Below are positions 27,511-36,996 of a stretch of DNA of 64,000 bases, in pieces (position 1 is the stretch's first letter; each line of letters starts with the position of its first letter). The stretch is from Hahella sp. CCB-MM4 (GTDB lineage Bacteria; Pseudomonadota; Gammaproteobacteria; Pseudomonadales; Oleiphilaceae), in assembly GCF_002260525.1 (NCBI RefSeq), contig NZ_MRYI01000005.1, forward strand, positions 62,001 through 126,000, read 5' to 3'. A program made the translations under genes and the position numbers. The notes under the pieces were generated by a model. That model was not told where the DNA came from, did not search any database, and saw only the letters and a program-made list of their open reading frames with translations.

Positions 27511-27596
27511 TCGTTTATTGAACAAATTTTATGATTTTCGTTTCATTTTCCTTTTATTTTCTTTTTTGTTGTTTTAAGATTCGTTTAATCTGAACA
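27511..27596 (+). promoter_or_regulatory. Candidate GlpR operators ahead of glpD
   Basis: Two related sites, TTCGTTTATTGAACA (27511-27525) and TTCGTTTAATCTGAACA (27580-27596), lie in the 336-bp glpR-glpD gap; a half site TTTTCGTTTC lies between. Each has a TTCG...GAAC/TGAA inverted-repeat feel like known GlpR operators. The region is very T-rich and otherwise holds no gene. Confidence 0.5.
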
Positions 27597-27622
27597 ACAA
27601 TCCAATGACAGGTTTAATTCCC

Positions 27623-29131
27623 ATGAAGGAACAAGTCTATGATCTTTTAGTGGTCGGAGGGGGTATCAACGGTGTAGGCGCGGCTCTGGATGCCCAGGGA
27701 CGTGGTTTGAAAACTGCTCTCGTGGAAATGAAAGACCTGGCCAGCGCAACATCCTCGGCCAGCAGCAAACTAATTCACGGAGGCCTGCGCTATCTGGAAC
27801 ACTACGAATTCCGGTTGGTACGCGAAGCCCTCAACGAGCGCGAAGTGGTATTTCATAAGGCGCCTCATATTGTTAAGCCAATGCGCTTTATCCTGCCACA
27901 CCGTCCACACCTTAGACCTTCATGGATGATCCGCAGTGGCCTGTTTCTTTATGACGTACTCGGTAAGAGAGACGTTCTTCCTGGCAGCAAATTCCTGAAA
28001 TTCGGCAAAGATAACTCTCCCCTGAAGCCGGAAATCAATAAAGGATACGAATATTCTGACTGCTGGGTGGATGACGCCCGTCTGGTAACACTGAATGCTA
28101 TGCAGTGCCGGGATCTCGGGGGTGACATTTTCACCCGAACCAAGTGCATTGGAGCAAAACAGGAAAACGATTTATGGCACATTCAGGTACGCGATGAGCT
28201 GACCGGCAAAGAACGTACTCTGAAAGCCAAAGGTCTGGTGAATGCGGCCGGCCCCTGGGTCAAAGCCCTGCTGACCCAGGAGCTGTCCCGCACCAGTCCC
28301 AGAGGAATCCGGCTGATCAAGGGTAGTCACATTGTGGTACCTAAAATTCATGATCAGGAACAGGCCTACATTCTGCAAAACGAAGATGGCCGTATCGTGT
28401 TTGTGATTCCTTACCTGGATAAATTCTCTATCGTCGGCACCACTGATGTGGAACATAAGGGCGAACCTGACAGTGTTGCGATATCGCAGGAAGAAATCGA
28501 TTATCTGTGCAAGATCGTCAATCAGCACTTCACTCGCCAGATTTCCCCGGCAGATGTGGTATGGACCTATTCAGGTGTTCGCCCATTGTGTGATGACGAG
28601 TCTGATTCTCCTCAGGCGGTGACAAGGGACTACACCATTGAGCTGGAAACAGAAGGCAAGTTACCTTTGCTGTCTGTCTTCGGTGGCAAACTGACCACCT
28701 ATCGCAAGCTGAGCGAAGCTGTCATGAACAAGCTCAAGCCGTTTTATCCTTCCATGGGGCATTCCTGGACCGCAACCAGCCAGCTCCCGGGAGGTAATAT
28801 CGGTGCCGACATTAACGCTTATATCGCCAAGTTGCGGGAATTGTACCCATTCCTGACCCAGGAGACCGCCAAGCGTCTGGCAACGACCTACGGTACCAGG
28901 GCAGAGATGATTCTCGGTGAAGCGGAATCTCTGAGCGACCTTGGAATCGATTTCGGTTCTGATCTCACTCAAAACGAAGTGGACTATTTGGTACAGTACG
29001 AGTTCGCCTGTACTGCAGAAGACGTGCTCTGGCGACGGACCAAAATGGGTCTGTTCCTTAACGCGGAACAACAGAGCGCAGTGAGTGACTATATTGAAAA
29101 AAAAGCGGTCGATAACCGCGTTGCAGCATAA
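27623..29131 (+). CDS. glpD: Aerobic glycerol-3-phosphate dehydrogenase
   Basis: Membrane-associated flavoenzyme that oxidises glycerol-3-phosphate to dihydroxyacetone phosphate and feeds electrons to quinone. 502 residues, the same as the E. coli enzyme to within one. FAD-binding GGGINGVGAALDAQGRG is at about 11-27, with SSKLIHGGLRYLE near 48-60 and GGKLTTYRKLSEAV in the C-terminal third. ATG 27623 is preferred over 27605: it gives the standard N-terminus and has an AGGT ten bases upstream. Confidence 0.96.
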   Translation: MKEQVYDLLVVGGGINGVGAALDAQGRGLKTALVEMKDLASATSSASSKLIHGGLRYLEHYEFRLVREALNEREVVFHKAPHIVKPMRFILPHRPHLRPSWMIRSGLFLYDVLGKRDVLPGSKFLKFGKDNSPLKPEINKGYEYSDCWVDDARLVTLNAMQCRDLGGDIFTRTKCIGAKQENDLWHIQVRDELTGKERTLKAKGLVNAAGPWVKALLTQELSRTSPRGIRLIKGSHIVVPKIHDQEQAYILQNEDGRIVFVIPYLDKFSIVGTTDVEHKGEPDSVAISQEEIDYLCKIVNQHFTRQISPADVVWTYSGVRPLCDDESDSPQAVTRDYTIELETEGKLPLLSVFGGKLTTYRKLSEAVMNKLKPFYPSMGHSWTATSQLPGGNIGADINAYIAKLRELYPFLTQETAKRLATTYGTRAEMILGEAESLSDLGIDFGSDLTQNEVDYLVQYEFACTAEDVLWRRTKMGLFLNAEQQSAVSDYIEKKAVDNRVAA

Positions 29132-29141
29132 GCAGATAACA

Positions 29142-29163
29142 CGGCCAGGCGATCGCCTGGCCG
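29142..29163. terminator. Perfect palindrome after glpD
   Basis: A 22-bp perfect palindrome (CGGCCAGGCGA/TCGCCTGGCCG) 10 bases after the glpD stop, followed by ATGCTTTTA. It could act as a weak terminator or mRNA stabiliser between glpD and glpK. Confidence 0.6.
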
Positions 29164-29248
29164 ATGCTTTTATCCAATAATGCTGTTACGCTGAAGATCG
29201 ACTGTTTACTGAAAACCTGACCGTTTCACTAATACGAGAATAACAACC

Positions 29249-30742
29249 GTGAATGGATACCTGTTAGCCATTGACCAAGGCACGACCAGCACCCGTGCCA
29301 TACTGTTCACCCACCAGGGTAAACCTGCCTTTATTTCCCAACAGGAATTTCCACAGCATTTCCCCAGCGATGGCTGGGTGGAACATAATCCGTTTGACCT
29401 GTGGAATACCACCGAACATGTATGCCGTGATGTTCTCAAACAGGCCGGTATCAAAGCCCACGATATTACGGCCATTGGGATTACCAACCAACGCGAAACC
29501 ACTATTGTTTGGGACAAAGTAACCGGTGAGCCCATTTATAATGCCATTGTCTGGCAGGATCGCCGTACCGCGGAATACTGTCAGGAACTGAGAAATCAAG
29601 GACTGGCCGAAAAGGTTCGTGATAAAACCGGCCTACTGATAGACCCTTATTTTTCCGGCACCAAAATCCGCTGGATACTGAATCAAGTGGAAGGCGCTCG
29701 GGAAAGAGCCGAGAAAGGCGAATTACTGTTCGGTACCGTCGATACTTACCTGATGTGGAAGATGACCGGCGGTAAAACTCATGCGACCGACGCCACTAAT
29801 GCCTCCCGTACCATGCTGTACAACATCAAGACTCAGCAATGGGACGAAGAACTCCTTCAACTGCTGGATATTCCTACCAGTATGCTGCCTGAAGTGTTGA
29901 ATTGTGCTGACGACTATGGTCACACAGATGAGCACTTTATCGGCGGCCATGTGGCGATTTCCGGTGTTGCAGGCGACCAGCAAGCTGCGCTGTTTGGCCA
30001 GGCGTGTTTTGAACCGGGTATGTGCAAGAGCACCTATGGCACCGGCTGTTTCATGATCATGAACACCGGCGATACGCCCCTGACTTCCGAAAATCAATTG
30101 CTGACGACGATCGGTTACTGCCTGGACGGCAAGGTCACCTACGCCATAGAAGGCAGTATCTTCATGGCAGGCGCAACAGTGCAATGGCTGCGCGACGGCA
30201 TCAAGCTGATCACCAGCGCCGGCGACAGTCTGCAACACGCCCTGAAAGCCGGTGCAGACCAATCCGTATACCTGGTACCCGCCTTTACCGGACTGGGAGC
30301 ACCTCACTGGGATCCCAAAGCACGTGGTGCCATTGTCGGCCTGACTAGGGATACCGGCATTGAACAGATTGTGACGGCCGGTCTGCAATCCGTATGCTAC
30401 CAGACCCGCGACCTGTTGGAGGCCATGAAGGCTGACGGCGTGGAAGAGCTGGCCGCTCTTCGGGTCGACGGTGGGATGGTAGTCAACGACTGGGTTATGC
30501 AGTTCCTGTCAGACATTCTTCAGGTTCAAGTGGATCGCCCACTGGTTACGGAAACCACAGCGCTGGGCGCTGCAATGCTGGCGGCACTGCAACAGGGTAT
30601 TTATTCCTCCCTGGAAGAGCTGCAAAGCAACTGGCAATGTGAGCGATCATTCAAACCCAAGATGGAAGACAACACCGTCAATCGGCTGTACAAAGGCTGG
30701 CAGAAAGCCCTGGAAGGGGTGAAGCATATTTCTGCTGATTAG
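29249..30742 (+). CDS. glpK: Glycerol kinase
   Basis: Phosphorylates glycerol with ATP, giving the substrate for GlpD. 497 residues, normal length. The FGGY-kinase blocks are present: [14 protein letters not shown] at the start, [13 protein letters not shown] near 73, the [13 protein letters not shown] block, and ATP-site [14 protein letters not shown] near 408. GTG start. Third of the glpR-glpD-glpK set. No glpF facilitator gene is adjacent. Confidence 0.96.
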   Translation: MNGYLLAIDQGTTSTRAILFTHQGKPAFISQQEFPQHFPSDGWVEHNPFDLWNTTEHVCRDVLKQAGIKAHDITAIGITNQRETTIVWDKVTGEPIYNAIVWQDRRTAEYCQELRNQGLAEKVRDKTGLLIDPYFSGTKIRWILNQVEGARERAEKGELLFGTVDTYLMWKMTGGKTHATDATNASRTMLYNIKTQQWDEELLQLLDIPTSMLPEVLNCADDYGHTDEHFIGGHVAISGVAGDQQAALFGQACFEPGMCKSTYGTGCFMIMNTGDTPLTSENQLLTTIGYCLDGKVTYAIEGSIFMAGATVQWLRDGIKLITSAGDSLQHALKAGADQSVYLVPAFTGLGAPHWDPKARGAIVGLTRDTGIEQIVTAGLQSVCYQTRDLLEAMKADGVEELAALRVDGGMVVNDWVMQFLSDILQVQVDRPLVTETTALGAAMLAALQQGIYSSLEELQSNWQCERSFKPKMEDNTVNRLYKGWQKALEGVKHISAD

Positions 30743-30748
30743 ACTGAT

Positions 30749-30778
30749 CCCCATCAACCCGGTACCGAGTTGATGGGG
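30749..30778. terminator. Bidirectional terminator between glpK and iucD
   Basis: A perfect 10-bp stem (CCCCATCAAC with GTTGATGGGG, 10-base loop) between convergent glpK and iucD, with TATTTCTGTT on the plus side. Confidence 0.7.
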
Positions 30779-30786
30779 TATTTCTG

Positions 30787-32112
30787 TTAAATAGCCATGT
30801 CGTAAGCCATTTCGACTTCAGGCTGAAGCTCCTCCTGCCAGTTCACCAGACTGACACGCTGCTCTAGATCAAATACCTGTTCGCCCAGTAAGCGATTAAT
30901 AATACTGGCAGACCGCCAGCACATCAGACTCATCTGGGGCTCGGCGATACCGTGACTATGACGTCCGGCATTCACAGCAAAGATGCGGTTTTCTGATGGT
31001 CCATTCCACTCCACTTCAAAGTCCCGGCTTAATTCAAACTGTCCTTCAGCATCAATAGACAACTTGCTGCGCAGGCTATCCATATACACGGGAATGTCAG
31101 ATTCAAATCCGGTGCATAGCACCACAACATCGGCCTGCAACGATTCGGATTGCTGATTAAGCCCATTCAACAACTCCAGGGAATAACGGCCGTTTTCGTA
31201 GGTCATGCCTGACATTTCACGATAAGGTCGAAGGTCAAGGTGCTCAGCCTGCCCCCTGACAGCCTTGTCATATAACTTTTGGTACAGGGCTTTGAGGGTA
31301 TCCGGCGAAATCCCATCGGATGCCAGCTTCTGGCTGGCCACCAGCCGTTGTTTGATTTTTCCTGGCAGCTGGAAAAACGCATCCACATACTGGGGTGTAA
31401 AAAATTCATTGGTGAAAGGGGTTTCGTCCAGCGGTTCAAAGTTCTGTCGCCGCGATAGCCAGTGCACACTCGCCGGCCTTCCCCATTGGTTATCCATCAT
31501 GCTCTGGAATACTTCCGCACCGGTTTGGCCACCGCCAACAACTGCAACCCGAAGCCCTTCCACCGAAAACTGCCGCTGGGCAATGCCAATAGCATGAAAT
31601 ACGTTGCCACCGATATGCTTGCGGGCACACTCAGGAATATGAGGCCTTTTTCCAGTGCCAAGACAAATATTCTTAGCCTTCACAGGCTCTGAAACACCGT
31701 CAAAATACAACCGAAATTGCCCTTCTGAAAACTCCACATTCTCAACCGGCGAATTGAACTGAACATTAGGTAGCTGCTCCGATACCCAGCGCAGGTAATC
31801 AGCATATTCGGCCCGAGTGACAGCAGTGAGTTCAGCAGACAGGAATTGGTAAAAGCGCTTATGAGATACCAGATAGTTCAAAAAGCTGTATGGGCTGGTG
31901 GGCGCAATGCCTGTCACCAAGTCCTTCAGGTAGGAGGTCTGCATTCGCGCGTCCGGCAATAACATTCCCGGATGCCAGCTGAATGAGGATTTACGCTCAA
32001 AAAACGTTGAGCGGATGCTTCTCCCTTGCCGATTCAGGCCATCTATGAGCGCTGCAATGCTCAGATTGAAAGGTCCTGCGCCAAGGCCTGCAAGATCAAG
32101 AGGCTGTGTCAT
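30787..32112 (-). CDS. iucD: L-lysine N6-monooxygenase (aerobactin biosynthesis)
   Basis: FAD- and NADPH-dependent enzyme hydroxylating the side-chain amine of lysine, first step to aerobactin. 441 residues against 445 in E. coli. FAD site GLGAGPFNLSIAAL at 9-22, the block FSWHPGMLLPDARMQTSYLKD, NADPH site VAVVGGGQTGAEVF in the middle, and the C-terminal HGIAEPQMSLMCWRSA all match IucD closely. It is the last gene of the iucABCD operon and overlaps iucC by 17 bp. Relatives act on ornithine or diamines; lysine is inferred from the full iuc context. Confidence 0.92.
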   Translation of the reverse strand: MTQPLDLAGLGAGPFNLSIAALIDGLNRQGRSIRSTFFERKSSFSWHPGMLLPDARMQTSYLKDLVTGIAPTSPYSFLNYLVSHKRFYQFLSAELTAVTRAEYADYLRWVSEQLPNVQFNSPVENVEFSEGQFRLYFDGVSEPVKAKNICLGTGKRPHIPECARKHIGGNVFHAIGIAQRQFSVEGLRVAVVGGGQTGAEVFQSMMDNQWGRPASVHWLSRRQNFEPLDETPFTNEFFTPQYVDAFFQLPGKIKQRLVASQKLASDGISPDTLKALYQKLYDKAVRGQAEHLDLRPYREMSGMTYENGRYSLELLNGLNQQSESLQADVVVLCTGFESDIPVYMDSLRSKLSIDAEGQFELSRDFEVEWNGPSENRIFAVNAGRHSHGIAEPQMSLMCWRSASIINRLLGEQVFDLEQRVSLVNWQEELQPEVEMAYDMAI

Positions 32113-33862
32113 AGTCGTGCTCCGTGACTCGATCCAAAACTAATGGGTTGTTGATCGGGGTACCAAGTTCGGGGATAGGTCGTTCCGCCGAATCAGCATA
32201 TCCGATGCGAAAACGCACCCGATTTATACAAACTTTCAGAATAGTGTCGGTAAACATGGGAAATAGTTCATACCGGGCAGCGAGCTCCGGGTGTTGCTTC
32301 TGGTACTTACTTATACTTTCCGCAAGAAGGGCATAGAAACGGGCTTCCGTGACACCACACTGTTCCTCCACCAACGGTGATATGAACCTCAGCGTGGTAA
32401 CAAAATGCCCGGTAACCAGATCATGAATAAGGTACTTTGCGGGAAACCGCGTAAGACAAGCTTTCACCTGCATGGGCATGTCGGCAAGCTCTGGAAAATC
32501 CTGGTCTACTATACGCAGATCACCATGAAAGTCCTTAACACTGACGCGAACCGGCACATGATCTCTCAATATCACACTGATGTTCTGGCCATGAGCGACG
32601 AGCCCCACTCCATATTTCGCCATCAGGTGATAAAGGGGTACGACAACCTTACTGAACAATTCACGCAGCCAAGCTTCCGGGGCGAGTCCTGAACGGCGAA
32701 TATACTCAGCGACCAGAGCCTTGCCACGGCTATCGCACTGCATAAGCGTCGCCATCAAAATGCCCTGTTCGTCCTGATTCACAAACTTCTGCAAAGACTC
32801 CCGCCAGACGACTCCGAGCATTTCTCGATATCTATAGGGAGTTTGAGCCACCTGTTCCTGGACCGGGTGACGGCAGTGGATACCACAGATCTCCCGCTGA
32901 ACAACCAATCCACTCAACAATGGATCTTCGGAAACAATCGACGACAACCACTGAGACAAGTCTGCGCCTGTCTCGATATGCTTACCGGGAATACCACGGA
33001 AACAAGAGGTGTTCAGGATGGTCAAAGGCAGTTTTATATCGTAATCAGCCCTGTCTCTCAGATTCGAGAAGGTACGAATGGATTGCTGAGGCAAATAATC
33101 ATCCGCCAACTCCCCAACCGGTATAATGTCTCCGCTCTGAATCCAGGCCTGGTATTGAACATTGATATGACGTTGCCACTGCCAAGGGTGAACCGGCACA
33201 GGATAATATTCAGACCGCGTTGTTCCCCGGTCCTTGAGTAATTGGTCGATCACTTGATTCTGCTCATCGCTTACGTGCAGCTGAAGCAAATGCCACGGAT
33301 CTGTCTCTGGCTCATAACCAACGGTGCACAAACTTCGATGTACCAGTAGCAATTGCAGGCGAACGGACTGTCCCGATTCAGGTGCATAGAGGGCCAGTTC
33401 TTCTGTACCCCAACCGATTCGCCCTTTGTTGGCAATCGCTTTGGGGTGTCCATCTAACAGGGATTGCAACTCTTCTGCAGGTAACTGGACCATATCCCCT
33501 GCGGTATATGCCAACAGTCGTTCCTGTTGCCGATAAGTGCTGTAGAGCGTGTTCTGGATTTCCTCCAAAAGATTACCCAGATCAATATCATTCAGTTTCA
33601 GATCTGGCTGTGCATTCACCAGAAATTCAGTGGCTGAGGAGACCTCTTGCCCCTGACAGCGAATACTTTCCGGATCAACCTGGAGCCAGCCCCAGATGCT
33701 CTGACGGGCATGAAAACGGTAACTGCGATCCCCAATCACCAGTTCGTACTCCCCTTTGCTCAGCGGAGTCGGTTCCCAGCATTCCTCATAAGCACATTCG
33801 CCAATGATTTTGGCGACGAGGGATTGATTACATCGCGCCCATAGTAACGGTTCCAATGTCAT
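32096..33862 (-). CDS. iucC: Aerobactin synthase, NIS synthetase
   Basis: Joins the second acetyl-hydroxylysine to the citryl intermediate using ATP, giving aerobactin. 588 residues. IucA/IucC-family blocks match E. coli IucC nearly stretch for stretch: GHPKAIANKGRIGWG, PVPVHPWQWQ, QQSIRTFSN followed by DIKLPLTILNTSCFRGIPG, APYRY-like TPYRYREMLGVVWRE, VAHGQNISV, and KYLIHDLVTGHFVTTLRFIS. ATG 33862 has AGGA nine bases upstream; ATG 33871 is the alternative. It lies between iucB and iucD with almost no spacing. Confidence 0.93.
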   Translation of the reverse strand: MTLEPLLWARCNQSLVAKIIGECAYEECWEPTPLSKGEYELVIGDRSYRFHARQSIWGWLQVDPESIRCQGQEVSSATEFLVNAQPDLKLNDIDLGNLLEEIQNTLYSTYRQQERLLAYTAGDMVQLPAEELQSLLDGHPKAIANKGRIGWGTEELALYAPESGQSVRLQLLLVHRSLCTVGYEPETDPWHLLQLHVSDEQNQVIDQLLKDRGTTRSEYYPVPVHPWQWQRHINVQYQAWIQSGDIIPVGELADDYLPQQSIRTFSNLRDRADYDIKLPLTILNTSCFRGIPGKHIETGADLSQWLSSIVSEDPLLSGLVVQREICGIHCRHPVQEQVAQTPYRYREMLGVVWRESLQKFVNQDEQGILMATLMQCDSRGKALVAEYIRRSGLAPEAWLRELFSKVVVPLYHLMAKYGVGLVAHGQNISVILRDHVPVRVSVKDFHGDLRIVDQDFPELADMPMQVKACLTRFPAKYLIHDLVTGHFVTTLRFISPLVEEQCGVTEARFYALLAESISKYQKQHPELAARYELFPMFTDTILKVCINRVRFRIGYADSAERPIPELGTPINNPLVLDRVTEHDYDTAS

Positions 33863-33888
33863 GACGGTCATTCCTGTTGGGAGGTCGG

Positions 33889-34926
33889 CTACAATACCGT
33901 GGTAGAAAAGTATTCTTCGCGCTCACACTTCAGCAGAGCTGCACGTTTGTGAGGAAAATCAAATTCCCGTTCTTTATACCATGCAGTGTGTTCCACCCAT
34001 TTAAGCAGCTTGCTGTTATCTGCACGTGGCTCCCCTACAAGGCGCTCAGTCCTTGGATCCAACAGAAAGAGATAGTGACTGAGAGCGTTGATCCAATGCA
34101 GGGTTCTCCCCCCTCCCAAATATTTGGGTTCGCCGACCAGCACATGATATCCATGGTCAAAAGGACGAGCATCGTAATAAGGGCCCAGTCGATCCTCTAA
34201 TCCCCAATAACTCTCGAAATAAGCAAAAGGTTGGCCGTCAAAGCAGCCGATCAGAGGTTCGCAGTGGGGATCAGCACGACGATCACGTAGCATGTCATCG
34301 AGTTCCTGCCGACTGAACGGATATTCCCAGAATTTGGCGACTCTGGGCTCATTTTGCCATCGGTGAAAGCGTTCACCATCTTCTTCGATAGTGGCCCGTC
34401 GTAGGCTAAAGACTTCATTCAGTCCCGGAATTTGACGTTGATACAAGACGGTATCGGGAATCTGTGGACGTACGGGCACAGTCTCTGCCACACCTTCCCT
34501 CTTCACCCTGGCATCCGGTGCTACACTTAACAGCTCAGGCGACAACCAGTGTTCCCGGATCTGATAAAACGCAACTCTCTCAATGCTAACGCCCTGCTCA
34601 CACGGTCTCCAATGAGGCATCCTCAACACCGGGTTTCCAGCCAGAATGGCTTCTGAAATGATTAGCCTTTGTGCCTTGGTGTAAGCAAAGAGCTGATCCA
34701 TTAACTGGCCTGCAAGCAGGGTATTCTCGATACTCCCGTATAGTCCTGTAAGTAACCAGGTATTGTCTTCCAGTGTGTGTTGACTGAAGTCTATCTGCCA
34801 CTGCCGGGTGCCCTTCTGAATCAACAGGCAGTTATCCGCGGAATGGGGAATCAATTGAAATTTCTCCTGTTGGGGAGAAAAAGCATTGTCGGCCGTAGAA
34901 GTATCAATATGCGCAATAGTGTTCAT
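33889..34926 (-). CDS. iucB: N6-hydroxylysine acetyltransferase
   Basis: Transfers acetyl from acetyl-CoA to N6-hydroxylysine, forming the hydroxamate that binds iron. 345 residues. The N-terminal half (about 1-170) is a poorly conserved domain; the C-terminal half is a GNAT domain with FSLRRATIEEDGERFHRWQNEPRVAKFWE at about 178-206 (read in parts), then GYHVLVGEPKYLGGGRTL, and ERLVGEPRADN. The order iucA-iucB-iucC-iucD on one strand supports this assignment over the related siderophore acyltransferases. Confidence 0.9.
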   Translation of the reverse strand: MNTIAHIDTSTADNAFSPQQEKFQLIPHSADNCLLIQKGTRQWQIDFSQHTLEDNTWLLTGLYGSIENTLLAGQLMDQLFAYTKAQRLIISEAILAGNPVLRMPHWRPCEQGVSIERVAFYQIREHWLSPELLSVAPDARVKREGVAETVPVRPQIPDTVLYQRQIPGLNEVFSLRRATIEEDGERFHRWQNEPRVAKFWEYPFSRQELDDMLRDRRADPHCEPLIGCFDGQPFAYFESYWGLEDRLGPYYDARPFDHGYHVLVGEPKYLGGGRTLHWINALSHYLFLLDPRTERLVGEPRADNSKLLKWVEHTAWYKEREFDFPHKRAALLKCEREEYFSTTVL

Positions 34927-34966
34927 GGTCTTCCAAATATGTCGATAAGTTGTGTATGACGAGGAG

Positions 34967-36796
34967 CTATGGAGTTACAGACTCAGAAATCTCTGAATTT
35001 CGATGAAGATCGACTTCACTGACGGATTTTCCCTGTGACCATATCAATAAGGGATTGGGCATCTGGTGGTATGTTGCCAGGTAATCTGAATTTGTATTTT
35101 CATTGGTTTTCCGCAATGCCAGATAAAAATTGCATTTGGCGGTGAGCTCCGGGGATTGCAGCAAGTAGTCAATACATTGGTGATCGTTAATCCCGTCTTC
35201 TTTCACGGCGACTAAAAACTCTCCCAAGTGCCGAATCAACAGACTCTCTTCAAGTGCTCCATCCCCGCATAAGCTACTGATCACATTGAAAGTGGCATTT
35301 ACAATCAGGTAATAGCTGAATAACTGGATGGCCACCTCGTCTTCGATGACGTTCCCACTATCCTTCGCCATGTCGGCAATTTCATGACCATACAACTCGT
35401 GAGCCAGATGGGTATAGCCGGTGCCTTGGCAATCACGGAAGTACATCTTTACCGGATACCCCAGATCGTTCAGGGTCAGCACAATATTCTGCTGATGGGC
35501 GCCAAACAGCAGGCCATAATCTGCCTGCCCGACTAATAACGGTTTAACAGCAACTTCCAGATATTGTTGAAACCACTCTACCGCCACTTCCTGATAGGAT
35601 TGCGGCAATAACCGGAGACGTTGCTCAAGCCGGGAAGTTCCCGTCCTGGGATCATCCTGCAACAAAGTGGCCAGTACTTCCGTATTCCGATCAAACCGCT
35701 CGATGAAAGGATTCTGCCTCCAAAGCACAATACTCTCTTCATATAGTGAACCATCCTCGCCGCATAAAGCTGCGGCTGTCGGCTCCATGAGGATATTGAA
35801 ACATGGAAAGCGATCGACATATTCCCTGGCTTTGGAAGTATTCAGCACTCTGAACAGTTCTGCTCCGCGCACCAGCTCTGCCGGCTGCAGATGACGAATC
35901 GAGTTGGTGAGCTTCACCGTGAGCGAATACTTCAACATCCAGGGAGCTTGCGAGCTATAAATGGCACGCACAGATGACGTGGCACTCCAATGCTGACTAC
36001 CCTGGCCAAGGTATACCAAAGATCCTTCTTCTATCATGTCGCGAATGCGAGGCGTGCTTTGCCAAACCTGGTGTTGAAACGGATGACAGGGAAACAGCGC
36101 CTGATTTTCTCCCAATTGAGCAGCCCAATACTGCATATGCTTATCTGATTTCAGTAGATCCTGCACCAGCTCATTGTAAGCATGTCCTTCGCTCTCCTTG
36201 AGGTATAGCCGGTCTTTCCTGACCAGATACCATTGCAGGGCAAACTTTCCGTTGTATTCGGGGGCATACGCCAGGGTGTCCTGTTCAGAGAAATTATCCC
36301 TGGCCTTTGGACAGGGATGGATAGAGTGGCCGGTAAATAGCGCCGTTTCAGCCTGAGAAAAATTCAGGGGTGATTGAAATAGCGCATCCAGTTCATCCCC
36401 TCTAAACTCAATCGCATGCTTAAGATTACGATTGCTATCTCGAACTCTGGAGATAAATTCAATGACGGTGGTAGCAGGAAGATCCGCCGCCACAGAACTG
36501 TTCAGCATCGCCCATTCCATCGCTTGCTCAAACTGAAGGGTATGAACTTCACCGTCGTTGTCGGTCAGTAAGCAGGGAGCCAGCAGTTGATGCCGTCCTG
36601 TCGAGAAATATTGCCGACAGGGTACAGACAGAACGCCTTCGGCAGCTGAAATATCAAACCATCCGGAGGGATATAACGAACCTTGCTGGTGATCAGTATC
36701 AGCTTGGGGCTGTGCTGGCCGATATTTCCAGCCACTCCATTCCCTGAGCATCGCATTGAAGAAACAGTTAAGTGAGGAATCAAAAAAGAAGCTCAT
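34967..36796 (-). CDS. iucA: Citrate:N6-acetyl-N6-hydroxylysine ligase, NIS synthetase
   Basis: First condensation in aerobactin assembly: citrate plus one acetyl-hydroxylysine. 609 residues, about 35 longer than E. coli IucA. Family blocks: GHSIHPCPKARDNFS near 170, LFPCHPFQHQVWQS, SATSSVRAIYSSQAPWMLKYSL (in two parts), VKLTNSIR, and LLFGAHQQNIVLTL. The SSVRA form in place of SxRT is in keeping with IucA proteins, where this position varies. ATG 36796 has AAGG well placed; 36799 is an alternative, and 36835 would add an unlikely leader. First gene of the minus-strand operon, next to a Fur-like site. Confidence 0.92.
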   Translation of the reverse strand: MSFFFDSSLNCFFNAMLREWSGWKYRPAQPQADTDHQQGSLYPSGWFDISAAEGVLSVPCRQYFSTGRHQLLAPCLLTDNDGEVHTLQFEQAMEWAMLNSSVAADLPATTVIEFISRVRDSNRNLKHAIEFRGDELDALFQSPLNFSQAETALFTGHSIHPCPKARDNFSEQDTLAYAPEYNGKFALQWYLVRKDRLYLKESEGHAYNELVQDLLKSDKHMQYWAAQLGENQALFPCHPFQHQVWQSTPRIRDMIEEGSLVYLGQGSQHWSATSSVRAIYSSQAPWMLKYSLTVKLTNSIRHLQPAELVRGAELFRVLNTSKAREYVDRFPCFNILMEPTAAALCGEDGSLYEESIVLWRQNPFIERFDRNTEVLATLLQDDPRTGTSRLEQRLRLLPQSYQEVAVEWFQQYLEVAVKPLLVGQADYGLLFGAHQQNIVLTLNDLGYPVKMYFRDCQGTGYTHLAHELYGHEIADMAKDSGNVIEDEVAIQLFSYYLIVNATFNVISSLCGDGALEESLLIRHLGEFLVAVKEDGINDHQCIDYLLQSPELTAKCNFYLALRKTNENTNSDYLATYHQMPNPLLIWSQGKSVSEVDLHRNSEISESVTP

Positions 36797-36924
36797 CATG
36801 ACCTTCCCGGGTAATCTGGCTGCTATTGTATACATCGGGCTTCAACACACAGTCGAAGTCGACAATTCTCATAAGGGACATTCCGTCCCTTCACATTCGA
36901 GTTTTAAATTATGCTAATGCGTGT

Positions 36925-36954
36925 GATAATTGTTTTCAAGTGCGAACAATTATC
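36925..36954. promoter_or_regulatory. Fur-box-like inverted repeat between divergent aerobactin units
   Basis: A perfect inverted repeat GATAATTGTT (36925-36934) and AACAATTATC (36945-36954) with a 10-base spacer, in the 200 bp between iucA and the MFS gene. Each arm contains the ATGATAAT/GTGATAAT core of a Fur box on opposite strands (about 12 of 19 consensus matches each). Two Fur dimers could repress both directions when iron is plentiful. Confidence 0.7.
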
Positions 36955-36996
36955 ATTTATGAGTTTTTGATAAAAATCACAGATCATCAGGCCAAA

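Noticed and set aside
29723-30388. 221-codon minus-strand open frame inside glpK
   Set aside because: GlpK is unmistakable on the other strand; the frame is a shadow.
34967-36796. SSVRA instead of SxRT in IucA read as a lost catalytic residue
   Set aside because: Remembered IucA sequences also deviate here (SSRS), so it is a family trait, not a defect.
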